From positions 248,001 through 312,000 of the forward strand of contig JBFXCS010000002.1 of the NCBI GenBank assembly GCA_050181915.1: 64,000 nt of DNA. The letters run 5' to 3'. Source of the stretch: JBFXCS01 sp050181915 (lineage in GTDB: Bacteria; Actinomycetota; Thermoleophilia; Miltoncostaeales; Miltoncostaeaceae). The notes below the pieces were generated by a model. That model was not told the origin of the DNA. It searched no databases and saw nothing but the letters and a program-made list of their open reading frames with translations. The number at the start of each line of letters is the position of its first letter. The first letter of the stretch is position 1. This document shows, piece after piece, positions 51,042 through 58,998 of this stretch. The translations under genes and the position numbers were made by a program.

Positions 51042-52277
51042 GTGCTCCGCTCCCCGCCCTCACCGCCCGCCGTCCTCGCCGCGGCCGTCGTGGCGGTCGC
51101 GGGGCTGTGGTGGACGGCGACGGCCGGCGCGTCGCAGATCGTCTACCAGTGCGGCGCCGGCGTCTGCGCGGTCGATCCCGACGGCGCGGACGCGCCGGTG
51201 ACCCTGACCGCGGCGGGGCGCGTCGCGGGCGTGACGAGCGACGGCCGCACGGCCGCCTGGGTCACGCCCGACTCGTCGCTGGTCGAGCGGCCGCTCGCCC
51301 CCGGCGGCCTCGACGCGACCCTCTTCAGCGGCGAGATCTACGACTTCCCGCGCATCTCGCCGTCCGGCGCGCAGGCGCTGTGGAGCTTCTACCTCGGCGG
51401 CTACGGCTGGTACACGTACCTCGCCCCGGGCTCGGGCGGCGGCTACCCGCCGGCGATCGCGTCGTCGACCTACCAGACGACGCACGGCTGGCTGGGGACG
51501 ACGCCGCTGGTCGCCGTCCACGGCGGCGGCACCGCCCCGTCGCAGCTGTGCGCCGTCGTCGCGGGCGGCCCCGTGTGCGACACGCCGCTCGCGAGCGAGC
51601 CGGACGTCGCGACGCAGATCGCGTTCCCCTCGGGCCGGCCGGGGGGCGACGAGATCGTCGCGATCCGCGGCGCTGCGCCGAGCTCGTTCGGGGTGCCGGT
51701 CACCGGCCGCATCGCCCTCTACTCCACCGCCACGCACACGCGCGTCCGCGACGTCACGACGGTCGGCACCGACGCCCATCCGGCCCTCTCGGCGGAGGGC
51801 GACCGGGTCGCCTTCGAGCGCTCCGGCGAGATCTACGTCGCGTCGACGACCGGCGCCGACCTGCGGCGCGTCGCCACCGGCACGATGCCCTTCTGGGGCG
51901 GCCCGCGAACCCTTCCGTCCGGCCCCGGCGCCCCCGGTCCGGCGCCCGGCCCGACCCCGGCCCCGGGTCCGGACGCCGCCCCGGGGCGGCCGGCGGTCGC
52001 GTCCTCGTCGCTGCGCTACCGCTCCGGGCGGATCGCGGTCGCGATCCGCTGCACCGGCGCGTCGGCGTGCGCGGGCACCCTGCGCCTGAGGCGCGGCGCC
52101 GTCACGCTCGGCGCGCGCGCCTACCGGATCGCGCGCGGGGGGAGGGCCACGATCGCCGTGCGGCCGACGGCGCGCGGCCGGCGCATCATCTCCCGCTCCC
52201 GCACGCTCCGGGTGGTCGTCCGCCTCACGCCCCGCGTCGGCGCGCCCGTCGCCAAACGGGTCACGCTGCGCCGATAG
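51042..52277 (+). CDS. Secreted beta-propeller-like protein with Arg-rich tail, function unknown
   Basis: 411 residues from GTG 51042. Signal peptide (VLAAAVVAVAGLWWTATAGA). The body is a repeated beta structure similar to TolB/PD40 proteins: IVYQCGAGVCAVDPDG near the start, ALSAEGDRVAFERSGEIYV later. Short Pro/Gly linker around residue 300. A basic C-terminal module (RIAVAIRCTGASACAG, then RVVVRLTPRVGAPVAKRV) shares style with other secreted proteins here. No enzyme motif. Confidence 0.7.
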   Translation: MLRSPPSPPAVLAAAVVAVAGLWWTATAGASQIVYQCGAGVCAVDPDGADAPVTLTAAGRVAGVTSDGRTAAWVTPDSSLVERPLAPGGLDATLFSGEIYDFPRISPSGAQALWSFYLGGYGWYTYLAPGSGGGYPPAIASSTYQTTHGWLGTTPLVAVHGGGTAPSQLCAVVAGGPVCDTPLASEPDVATQIAFPSGRPGGDEIVAIRGAAPSSFGVPVTGRIALYSTATHTRVRDVTTVGTDAHPALSAEGDRVAFERSGEIYVASTTGADLRRVATGTMPFWGGPRTLPSGPGAPGPAPGPTPAPGPDAAPGRPAVASSSLRYRSGRIAVAIRCTGASACAGTLRLRRGAVTLGARAYRIARGGRATIAVRPTARGRRIISRSRTLRVVVRLTPRVGAPVAKRVTLRR

Positions 52278-52325
52278 CGACCGCCGGTGCCGGCGGGACG
52301 GTCAGGTTGGTACTCTCGCCGGAAC

Positions 52326-54275
52326 GTGGAGGGGACGCTCGGCAGTCGACGCGACGCGCGTGACGCGGGGCGGTTCGTCGGCCGGGCGCGCGAGCTGTCG
52401 GTCATCGACCGCCTGCTCGGTGACGACCCGCGGACGTCGGTCCTCTTCGTGCACGGGCCGGGCGGCATCGGCAAGAGCACCCTGCTGCGCGAGGCGACGC
52501 GCCGCGCCCTCCTCGCCGGCTTCGACGTGCGCGCCGTCGACGGGCGCGAGGCGGCCACCGATCCCGCCGGGCTCGCCGCAACGCTCGACGGTCTCGCCGA
52601 GTCGGCCCGGCCGCTGGTGGTGATCGACACCTACGAGCTGATCTCGGCGGTCGGCGGGGCGCTTCGCACCGCGATCCTGCCGTCCCTGCCCGCGTCCACG
52701 CGGGTGCTGATCGCCGGCCGGCGGCCGCCCGAGCCGGAATGGCACGAGGGCGGCTGGGAGGCCGTGACGACGACGCTGGCGCTGGGACCGCTCGACGACG
52801 CCGAGGCCCGCCTGCTGCTGCGCCACCACGGCGTCGAGGACGAGGCCCGGGAGGCGACCCTCCTGACCTGGTCGCGCGGGCTCCCCCTCGCCCTGGCGAT
52901 GGGCGCCGACGCCGCCGTCGCCGCCGGGGCGGTGGAGCTGCGGAGCCTCGACGACGACCGGGCGCTCGCCGCGGCGCTGCTGGGCCGGCTCGCCGGCGAC
53001 GAGCCGGAGGGGGCCGACCGCGACGTCCTGGCGGTGGCGGCCATCGCCCCGGCCGTCGATGCGCGCCTGCTGGCCGCGGCCCTGCCGGGCATCGATCCCG
53101 ACCGCGCCGAGAGCTGGCTGCGCGGCCTGTCGTTCGCGGTGCCGGCCGGCCCGCGGGTGAGGCTCCACGACCGCGTGGCGGCCGCGATGCGCACCAAGCT
53201 GCGCACGGCCGACCCGCAGCGCGAGCGCGAGCTGCGCCGTCGCATCGGCGACCACCTACACGATCGCGCCGCCACCGGACGGCCCGGCCTGATCGCCGAG
53301 CTGATCAGCCTGATCGAGGATCCGGCGATCCGGGCCGGATTCGCGCTGGAGTCCGGCGACCGCTTCCGCATCGACCGCGTGCGCGCCGGGGACGCGGCCG
53401 CCGCGGTGCGCGCCCTGGGCGCCGAGGACTCGGTCTGGTGGCCGGGCGTGCGCCGCTACCTGGAGGAGGCCCCCGACCGGGTCATCGTCGCCCGCGACGC
53501 CCGCGGCGCCCTCGCCGGCTTCTCGATCACCGTGACCCCCGCGACCGCGCCGCCGTGGATCGACGAGGATGCGGTGCTGGGCCCGTGGATCGCGCACGCG
53601 CGCCGCCGGGCGCCGGACGGCAACGCCCTGCTGTGGCGCAACACCTTCGACCTGACCGGCGGCGAGGACTCGCCGATCGCCGCGCTCCTGAACATGGCGG
53701 GCATCCAGATGTCCGGGCTGGCGAACGTACGGCTCATCTACGGCCACGTCGACCCGGACGACGAGGAGCAGAGGGAGCTGAGCAGGGCGATCGGCGCGGT
53801 GATGGTGCCCGAGCTGACCGTGCGCGACCGCGACCGCGACATCGAGTGCCACCTCATCGACCACGGGGAGGGCGGCATTCTGGCAGCCGCGCGCGGGCTG
53901 CTCTACGCCGACCTGCGGCTGCCGCGCCCGCCCGCCCGCACCCGCGACGAGGTGGGGGCGGACGCGGTGAGGGATGCGCTGCGCGCCTTCCACGATCCCC
54001 TGGCGCTGGCGGCGAGCCCCCTGGCGCAGGGCGCCACGGTGGAGGAGCGGGCGTCCTCGGTGCGCGTCCTGCTGCGCGAGGGGCTGATGGCCGCCTTCGG
54101 CGACGCGCGCGACGAGTGGATCCAACGCAGCACCATCGAGCTCGGGTATCTCGACGGCCACGGCGGCCACGCCCGCGCCGCGCTCGCCCTCAACGTGAGC
54201 CGCACCACCTACTTCCGCCGGCTGGCCGAGGCCTCCGACCGCCTCGCCCGGTACGTCATCGACCGGCGGTCCTGA
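52326..54275 (+). CDS. ATPase regulator with GNAT-like middle domain and C-terminal HTH
   Basis: 649 residues from GTG 52326; TACTCT at 52311 fits a -10 for a leaderless message, while GTG/ATG at 52287 is the alternative. GRFVGRARELSVIDRLL leads into Walker A VHGPGGIGKSTLLREA and Walker B RPLVVIDTYELIS. From about residue 345 the sequence FRIDRVRAGDAAAAVRALG and VIVARDARGALAGFSITV looks GNAT-like. The C-terminus GHARAALALNVSRTTYFRRL is a Fis/PucR-type helix-turn-helix. It is a multi-domain signalling regulator whose ligand is unknown. Confidence 0.75.
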   Translation: MEGTLGSRRDARDAGRFVGRARELSVIDRLLGDDPRTSVLFVHGPGGIGKSTLLREATRRALLAGFDVRAVDGREAATDPAGLAATLDGLAESARPLVVIDTYELISAVGGALRTAILPSLPASTRVLIAGRRPPEPEWHEGGWEAVTTTLALGPLDDAEARLLLRHHGVEDEAREATLLTWSRGLPLALAMGADAAVAAGAVELRSLDDDRALAAALLGRLAGDEPEGADRDVLAVAAIAPAVDARLLAAALPGIDPDRAESWLRGLSFAVPAGPRVRLHDRVAAAMRTKLRTADPQRERELRRRIGDHLHDRAATGRPGLIAELISLIEDPAIRAGFALESGDRFRIDRVRAGDAAAAVRALGAEDSVWWPGVRRYLEEAPDRVIVARDARGALAGFSITVTPATAPPWIDEDAVLGPWIAHARRRAPDGNALLWRNTFDLTGGEDSPIAALLNMAGIQMSGLANVRLIYGHVDPDDEEQRELSRAIGAVMVPELTVRDRDRDIECHLIDHGEGGILAAARGLLYADLRLPRPPARTRDEVGADAVRDALRAFHDPLALAASPLAQGATVEERASSVRVLLREGLMAAFGDARDEWIQRSTIELGYLDGHGGHARAALALNVSRTTYFRRLAEASDRLARYVIDRRS

Positions 54276-54337
54276 GAAGGTCCCGATCCGGTCCCACGGG
54301 GGTCGGCAACGGCGGGGCCGCGGGGGATGATCGCGGC

Positions 54338-56113
54338 ATGTCACCCGTTCGTCGCCGGCGACGCCGCCGCATCCCCGCCGCCCTCGCCGCCGCCGCGCTC
54401 TGCGCGCTCCCCGCCGCCGCGACCGCCGCGCCGCTGCAGGCGTCCCTCGTGGCCGACATCAACCCGGGGCCGGCGGGCTCGGCGCCCGACAACCTGACCG
54501 CGTTCGGCGACGCGCTCTACTTCGCGGCCGCCGACGAGCCCCACGGCCGGGAGCTGTGGCGCTCGGACGGCAACGGCGCGGCCCTCCTGGGCGACATCAA
54601 CGCCGGCATCGGCTCATCGAACCCGTCCTGGCTCACCGCGACGCCGGGCGGCCTCTACTTCGCTGCGAGCACCGCCGCGTTCGGGCGGGAGCTGTGGCGC
54701 GCCAACGCCTTCGGCACGGCGCTGGTCGTCGACCTGTGGCCGGGCAGCCAGAGCTCCTCACCGGGACCGATCAAAGCGATCGGCGAGCAGGTCTACTTCG
54801 GCGCCGACGACGGCACGACCGGCACCGAGCTGCATTGGATCTCGGGATCGCGAGACGTCAACAGCGGTCCGGGCGATTCCGATCCGCGCGAGATCGTCGC
54901 CCTGGGTGAGCGCCTGATCTTCACGGCGAAGAACGCCACCAGCGACCTCGAGCTGTGGCGGCTCGATCCCTCGAGCCAGGCGGAGATCGTGGAGGACCTC
55001 AACCCGGGGCCGCAGCAGACCTTCCCGAACGGTCTCACCGTCTTCGGCGGTCACGTCTACTTCGCGGCGATGGAGCCGGTCGCGGGCCGCGAGCTGTGGC
55101 GCAGCGACGGCGATTCCATGGTGCGCGCCCGGGATCTGCGGCCGGGGACGGCCGGGTCGGATCCGTCGGGGCTCCTGGTGTGGGGCGGCCACCTCTACTT
55201 CACGGCGGACGACGGCACGAGCGGCCGCGAGCTGTGGCGGACGGACGGGGTGTCGAGCCTGCAGCGGGTGTCGGACATCAACCCGGGCGCCGGTTCGTCC
55301 TCCCCCGGGGGTCTCACGCCCTTCGGCGGCCGGCTGTACTTCATGGCCGACGACGGCGTGCACGGCACCGAGCTCTGGCGCACGGACGGCACGACATCCG
55401 AGCTCGTCAGCGACATCAACCCGGGACCCGGCGGGAGCACCCCGGTCGCAATGATGCCCGTCGCCGGTCACCTGGCGTTCATCGCCGACGACGGCGCGCA
55501 CGGCCTCGAGCCCTGGATCACCGACGGCGTCACGACGAGCCTGGTCGCCGACATCCGCCCGGGTGCGGCGGGGTCGATCACCGACGGCCCCGTCGTCGCA
55601 GGCGACGCGGTCTACCTCCCGGCCGACGACGGCGTCCACGGATCGGAGCTCTGGCGCCTCGCGCCCCCGCTCCCCGCAGCGGGCCCGCCACCGCCGCCCG
55701 ACCAGACGCGGCCCGACCGCTCGGTCTCCATCCGGATCCTCAACACGAAGCTGGCCTTCAACCGCGCCGGCAAGGGCGCCGTGAGCCTCGCCTGCCCAGC
55801 CACGGAGGCGTCGGGGCCCTGCCGGGGCACGATCATCCTGCGGACCCAGAAGAAGATCCGCTACCCCGCCCGGCGCGTCCGGACCGTGCAGCTCGCGAAG
55901 CGCAACTACAGCGTGCCCGCCGGAACGACGCGGCGGTTCACGGTCACCCTCTCCCCGGCGATCCGATCGCTGGTGAGGCGCAACGTCCGCACGCGCCGCG
56001 TGCGCCTCGCCGCGACGGTGCGCGACGCGGCGGGCAACTCCGGCTCGGCGGTCAAGACCGTGAAGCTCTCGATCCAGCCGCCCCGGCCGAGGGCGCCGAA
56101 GACGCGACGCTGA
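54338..56113 (+). CDS. Secreted ELWR-repeat propeller protein
   Basis: 591 residues. Signal peptide with RRRRRRR and an Ala-rich core, residues 1-30. Nine repeats of about 46 residues follow. Each has the pattern DINPG...GxLYFxADDG...ELWRTDG; the third and eighth are degenerate (ELHWISG, EPWITDG). A Pro-rich linker near residue 450 leads to a Cys-containing basic beta module. Hyalin-like ELWR proteins are secreted or surface proteins of unknown function. It lies downstream of the HTH ATPase. Confidence 0.8.
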   Translation: MSPVRRRRRRRIPAALAAAALCALPAAATAAPLQASLVADINPGPAGSAPDNLTAFGDALYFAAADEPHGRELWRSDGNGAALLGDINAGIGSSNPSWLTATPGGLYFAASTAAFGRELWRANAFGTALVVDLWPGSQSSSPGPIKAIGEQVYFGADDGTTGTELHWISGSRDVNSGPGDSDPREIVALGERLIFTAKNATSDLELWRLDPSSQAEIVEDLNPGPQQTFPNGLTVFGGHVYFAAMEPVAGRELWRSDGDSMVRARDLRPGTAGSDPSGLLVWGGHLYFTADDGTSGRELWRTDGVSSLQRVSDINPGAGSSSPGGLTPFGGRLYFMADDGVHGTELWRTDGTTSELVSDINPGPGGSTPVAMMPVAGHLAFIADDGAHGLEPWITDGVTTSLVADIRPGAAGSITDGPVVAGDAVYLPADDGVHGSELWRLAPPLPAAGPPPPPDQTRPDRSVSIRILNTKLAFNRAGKGAVSLACPATEASGPCRGTIILRTQKKIRYPARRVRTVQLAKRNYSVPAGTTRRFTVTLSPAIRSLVRRNVRTRRVRLAATVRDAAGNSGSAVKTVKLSIQPPRPRAPKTRR

Positions 56114-56172
56114 GCTCAAGCGGGAGACCATGACGACCGAAGACGGCGGTGGTACGCCGGTGCCCGCATGGT

Positions 56173-56197
56173 CGGCCCCGTGAGTCAGCCGGGGCCG
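56173..56197. terminator. Hairpin between convergent genes
   Basis: CGGCCCCG (56173-56180) pairs with CGGGGCCG (56190-56197), loop 9 nt. It ends the ELWR gene transcript and may also serve the convergent HTH gene. Confidence 0.55.
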
Positions 56198-56222
56198 GCT
56201 TCATCCCTCACCGCCGGCTATC

Positions 56223-56495
56223 TCATCCCTGCCGTGGAGTCCTCGATCTCCCGGGGACGCCCTTGGCCGGCGGGCGCGGCGCGGGGTCGTCCGTGAGTCC
56301 CAGCAGGTAGTCGACGGACCACCCGTAGAGCTCGCCGATCCGCAACAGGGTGGCGCCCTGCGGGAGATTCTGGCCGCCCTCCCATCCTTGGACGGCGCCC
56401 TTCGACACATCGAGCGCCGCCGCGAGCTTCTCCTGGCTCAGGCCGTTCGCCGCGCGCAGCTCGACGAGCCGCTCTTTGAAGACCCCGATGGCCAC
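56223..56495 (-). CDS. XRE-family HTH repressor
   Basis: 90 residues from GTG 56495 (VAIGVFKERL); a longer start at 56534 would overlap the AT-rich operator region. HTH core ANGLSQEKLAAALDVSKGAVQGWEGG, residues 17-42. The tail LLRIGELYGWSVDYLLGLTDD matches phage-repressor-like XRE proteins. It is divergent from another XRE gene, 98 bp apart, an arrangement like cI/cro. Confidence 0.9.
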   Translation of the reverse strand: MAIGVFKERLVELRAANGLSQEKLAAALDVSKGAVQGWEGGQNLPQGATLLRIGELYGWSVDYLLGLTDDPAPRPPAKGVPGRSRTPRQG

Positions 56496-56500
56496 TTCTG

Positions 56501-56585
56501 TTGAGCCTAAGACGTTGGGCCACGACTTGACCACACAGCAAAGTTGGCCTAACTACTTGACGCATCATTTCGTTTGGCTTATTTT
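56501..56585. promoter_or_regulatory. AT-rich divergent promoter region with direct repeats
   Basis: Much more AT-rich than its surroundings. Related sequences TTGAGCCTAA (56501), TTGGGCCACG (56515), GTTGGCCTAA (56543) and TTTGGCTTAT (56573) lie in one orientation. A near-consensus promoter TTGACG (56557-56562) and TATTTT (56580-56585) with 17-bp spacing points to the plus-strand gene, whose ATG at 56594 would make it nearly leaderless. Confidence 0.6.
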
Positions 56586-56593
56586 TATATGCC

Positions 56594-56851
56594 ATGGCGA
56601 CGCGGGCACTCTCACCTGACCGCCTTCGCGAGGCGCGCGACGCGACGGGGATGAACCAGAGGGAGGCGGCCAGGCGGGCCGGCATCTCCCGAGGGACGCT
56701 CCAGAACGCCGAGACGGGACGCTGCGCCCCGCACGCCGACGCGCTCGTCCGGCTCGCGGACCTGTACGGCGTCGCACTCGACGACCTGTTCGTCCATGAA
56801 CACCGGTCGGAACCGGATCTGACGGCGACGGCTAACCCGCCACCGTCGTGA
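56594..56851 (+). CDS. XRE-family HTH protein
   Basis: 85 residues. HTH REARDATGMNQREAARRAGI through SRGTLQNAETGRCAPHADAL, then LADLYGVALDDLFVHEH. It has a short hydrophilic tail. It is probably transcribed from the strong AT-rich promoter just upstream. It is the first gene of a three-gene unit (overlaps the next by one base, TGATG), opposite the other HTH gene. Confidence 0.88.
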   Translation: MATRALSPDRLREARDATGMNQREAARRAGISRGTLQNAETGRCAPHADALVRLADLYGVALDDLFVHEHRSEPDLTATANPPPS

Positions 56852-57060
56852 TGGCCGCCCTCATCCCCAGTCACGCTCTCCACGACGGCACGCGCCTGCT
56901 GTTCGTGACCAGCGGCGGCGGGTACGTCGCCGAGCACCCCGACGGCACCTGCGCGGGCGGCCGCACCCGCAAGGCCGCTCTCACCGAGCTGCGGCGCCGC
57001 CGGAGCGACCGATATCACCGCGATCGCGTCCGATGCGACCCCGTCCGGGAGAGCGTCTGA
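56851..57060 (+). CDS. Small protein of the HTH unit, function unknown
   Basis: 69 residues from ATG 56851, overlapping the upstream stop; GTG 56848 is alternative. A beta-rich start (TRLLFVTSGGGYVAEHPDG) is followed by an Arg-rich tail (RRRRSDRYHRDRVR). The start of the next gene shares a base with its stop (TGATG). No family recognised. Confidence 0.6.
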   Translation: MAALIPSHALHDGTRLLFVTSGGGYVAEHPDGTCAGGRTRKAALTELRRRRSDRYHRDRVRCDPVRESV

Positions 57061-57350
57061 TGCCCACCCTCTCCCGCCAGCTCAGGCAGCTCCGCGCGCT
57101 GGGCTGGCGGATCGATCATCTCGAATGGGCGGCCGGCGGCCTCCGCGGCATCCTCACCACCCCCCACGGCACCCTCATCGCCATCGAGCCCGGCTCGGCC
57201 TTCCTGCCGGCGGAGCTGGTCGAGGAGACGAGGGAGGAGCGCAGGGAGCGCCTCTACGAGGCGGCGTACCACGGAGCCCGCGCGAACGGCGCGCCGGAGG
57301 CGCTGCGGCACGCCGCCGCCGCGAACGCCGTCCGGAAGGCGGGCCTGTAG
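57060..57350 (+). CDS. Small protein of the HTH unit, function unknown
   Basis: 96 residues from ATG 57060. An N-terminal basic helix (LSRQLRQLRALGWRIDHLEW) is followed by a short beta part (GILTTPHGTLIAIEPGS) and an acidic/basic helical end (EETREERRERLYEAAYHGA). Tightly coupled to the two genes before it. Convergent with the VOC gene. No family recognised. Confidence 0.6.
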   Translation: MPTLSRQLRQLRALGWRIDHLEWAAGGLRGILTTPHGTLIAIEPGSAFLPAELVEETREERRERLYEAAYHGARANGAPEALRHAAAANAVRKAGL

Positions 57351-57369
57351 GCGGCACGCTGCTACGAGC

Positions 57370-57747
57370 TCAGAGCGACTGCCAGAGCCCCAGGAGGTTG
57401 CCCTCGCTGTCGTTGAAGTAGGCGGCGATGCCCATTTCGCCGACCTGCTGCGGCTCGCCGACGGCGGTGCCGCCGTGCTCGGCGATCGTGGCGAGAGCGC
57501 TGGTCATGTCATCGACATCGATCGTGATGATCGGCCGGCCGATGTCCTCCTGGCGCTGGAACATGCCGCCGCCGATGTAGCCCGACTCGGTGGGCATGCC
57601 GTTGTCGCCGGTCGGCCCGGTCTGCACGAAGTTGTAGTCGAAGTCCGGTACCTGCTGGATGCTCCAGCCGAACACATCCGAGTAGAACGCCCGGGCCCGA
57701 TCTGCGTCGTCGTACGGCACCTCGAAGTGCACCACGCGTCCGGTCAT
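57370..57747 (-). CDS. VOC-family (glyoxalase-like) protein
   Basis: 125 residues. Two beta-alpha-beta-beta-beta repeats of the VOC fold: VVHFEVPYDDADRARAFYSDVFGW and IITIDVDDMTSALATIAEHG, ending in AAYFNDSEGNLLGLWQ. Metal ligands His/Glu of the fold are visible. Function within the superfamily is not determined. Confidence 0.88.
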   Translation of the reverse strand: MTGRVVHFEVPYDDADRARAFYSDVFGWSIQQVPDFDYNFVQTGPTGDNGMPTESGYIGGGMFQRQEDIGRPIITIDVDDMTSALATIAEHGGTAVGEPQQVGEMGIAAYFNDSEGNLLGLWQSL

Positions 57748-57871
57748 GGCCTCCCTCTCCTCGAAGTCGCGTGCCGAGGACGCTACGACAAGCGAGGGGA
57801 TCGCGCAGCCGCCTCCCGCCCGGCGTTACGCCCCGCGCAACTCGTCGTCGGACACGGTCAGGATCGGGGCC

Positions 57872-57990
57872 ATGGCCGACTTCGAGGTCGTGCGGAGCAT
57901 CGCCGTCGCGCCGCCCGGGTGACGTGGCGGATGACCGGCACGCAGAAGGGCATCGCCGCGCTCTTCGGCAGGATCGTCGGCATGGTCGGC
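57872..57990 (+). pseudogene. Remnant of an SRPBCC-family gene with internal deletion
   Basis: ATG 57872, preceded by AGGA, opens MADFEVVRSIAVAPPG, a standard SRPBCC N-terminus, and then hits TGA at 57920. One frame over, the sequence continues VTWRMTGTQKGIAALFGRIVGM, which matches the C-terminal signature of the same family. About 100 central residues are missing, as is the final helix. It sits in a 252-bp gap between the VOC and anti-sigma genes that is otherwise empty. Confidence 0.55.
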
Positions 57991-57999
57991 AGGGGCGCG

Positions 58000-58257
58000 T
58001 CAGCGGGTCGCCTTCCAGCCGCGGAAGGCCTGCAGCAGCTCCTCGCGCGCCGCCGGCGAGAGCGACTCCTCGGGGATCCGTCCGAGCGCCCGCAGCGTCG
58101 CCCGCATCTGCTCGACGTACGTCCGGCAGGGAGGACAGAGCACGAGGTGGTCCTCGAACCGCTCGCGCTCGGGCTTCGGGAGCCGGCCCTCCAGGTGGTC
58201 GGTGACGAGCTCGACGAGCTCGCGGCAGGTGATCGTCTCTCCGGATCTCGTGCTCAC
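58000..58257 (-). CDS. ZAS-type anti-sigma factor
   Basis: 85 residues from GTG 58257, overlapping the sigma gene stop by 4 bp. The zinc-binding anti-sigma motif is FEDHLVLCPPCRTYVEQM (H37, C41, C44), with a further Cys11 near the N-terminus. No membrane segment, so it is a soluble anti-sigma factor of the RsrA/ChrR kind and may be redox or metal responsive. It should hold the upstream sigma factor. Confidence 0.92.
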   Translation of the reverse strand: MSTRSGETITCRELVELVTDHLEGRLPKPERERFEDHLVLCPPCRTYVEQMRATLRALGRIPEESLSPAAREELLQAFRGWKATR

Positions 58258-58913
58258 GGCTCGGAAGACCCCTTCAGGTGGTCCTCGAGCGCCGCCCTCA
58301 CCTTCGAGCGCGCCCGGTGCAGGAGGACCCGTTGATTGATCTCGCTGACGCCGAGGGCATCGCACGCCTCCTCGGCCGACCAGCCGCTCAGGTCGCGCAT
58401 GGTGATCACCTCGCGCTGGCGTGCCGGCAGGCGGCTGATCGCGACCAGCATCACGTCGCGCGCCTCGTCACGGCTCAGGCGCTCATCCGGCTGCTCCCAG
58501 CGGTCGGGCGGCACCGCCCACCAGCCCGGCCGCTCGTCGCGCCGGCCCTGGAAGCGGTCGCGATCGACCGCGGGCTCCGCGCGGCCCTCCTCACGGCGGC
58601 GCCCCAGGAACGAGAACGGCAGGGTCCGCCGCTCGCGCTCCCCGCAGGTGCGGGCCTTGTTGAGCAGGATGCCCGCGATCCAGGTTCGCAGCGAGGAGCG
58701 GCCCTCGAAGCGGTCGAGGCCGTCGAGCACGGCGAGCCACGTCTCCTGCACCACCTCCTCGGCGACCGCGCGGCTGGGCACGTGCGCCAGGGCGAGGCGC
58801 AGCAGCGTCGGTCCGTAGCCGTCGACCAGCCGCGCGAAGGCCGCCTCGTCGCCCGCGCGCAGCGCCGCCAGCAGGCGCGCCTCGTCGCCACCGGAGCCCG
58901 GCTCCCCCTCCAT
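58254..58913 (-). CDS. ECF sigma factor
   Basis: 219 residues from ATG 58913 (AGAGGA about 10 nt upstream); ATG 58931 is alternative. Region 2: FARLVDGYGPTLLRLALAH to EEVVQETWLAVLDGLDRFEG. A Gly/Arg/Trp-rich insert separates the domains. Region 4: ISRLPARQREVITMRDLSGWSAEEACDALG. It is coupled to its ZAS anti-sigma and divergent from a flavodoxin-like gene, a possible target. Confidence 0.93.
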   Translation of the reverse strand: MEGEPGSGGDEARLLAALRAGDEAAFARLVDGYGPTLLRLALAHVPSRAVAEEVVQETWLAVLDGLDRFEGRSSLRTWIAGILLNKARTCGERERRTLPFSFLGRRREEGRAEPAVDRDRFQGRRDERPGWWAVPPDRWEQPDERLSRDEARDVMLVAISRLPARQREVITMRDLSGWSAEEACDALGVSEINQRVLLHRARSKVRAALEDHLKGSSEP

Positions 58914-58998
58914 CGGCGACGATCCTCTCATCGACCGGCGACGACCGTCGACGGCGATCGGGGGTGAAACGTCTCGCCGCCCCACGAGACTCACGGGC

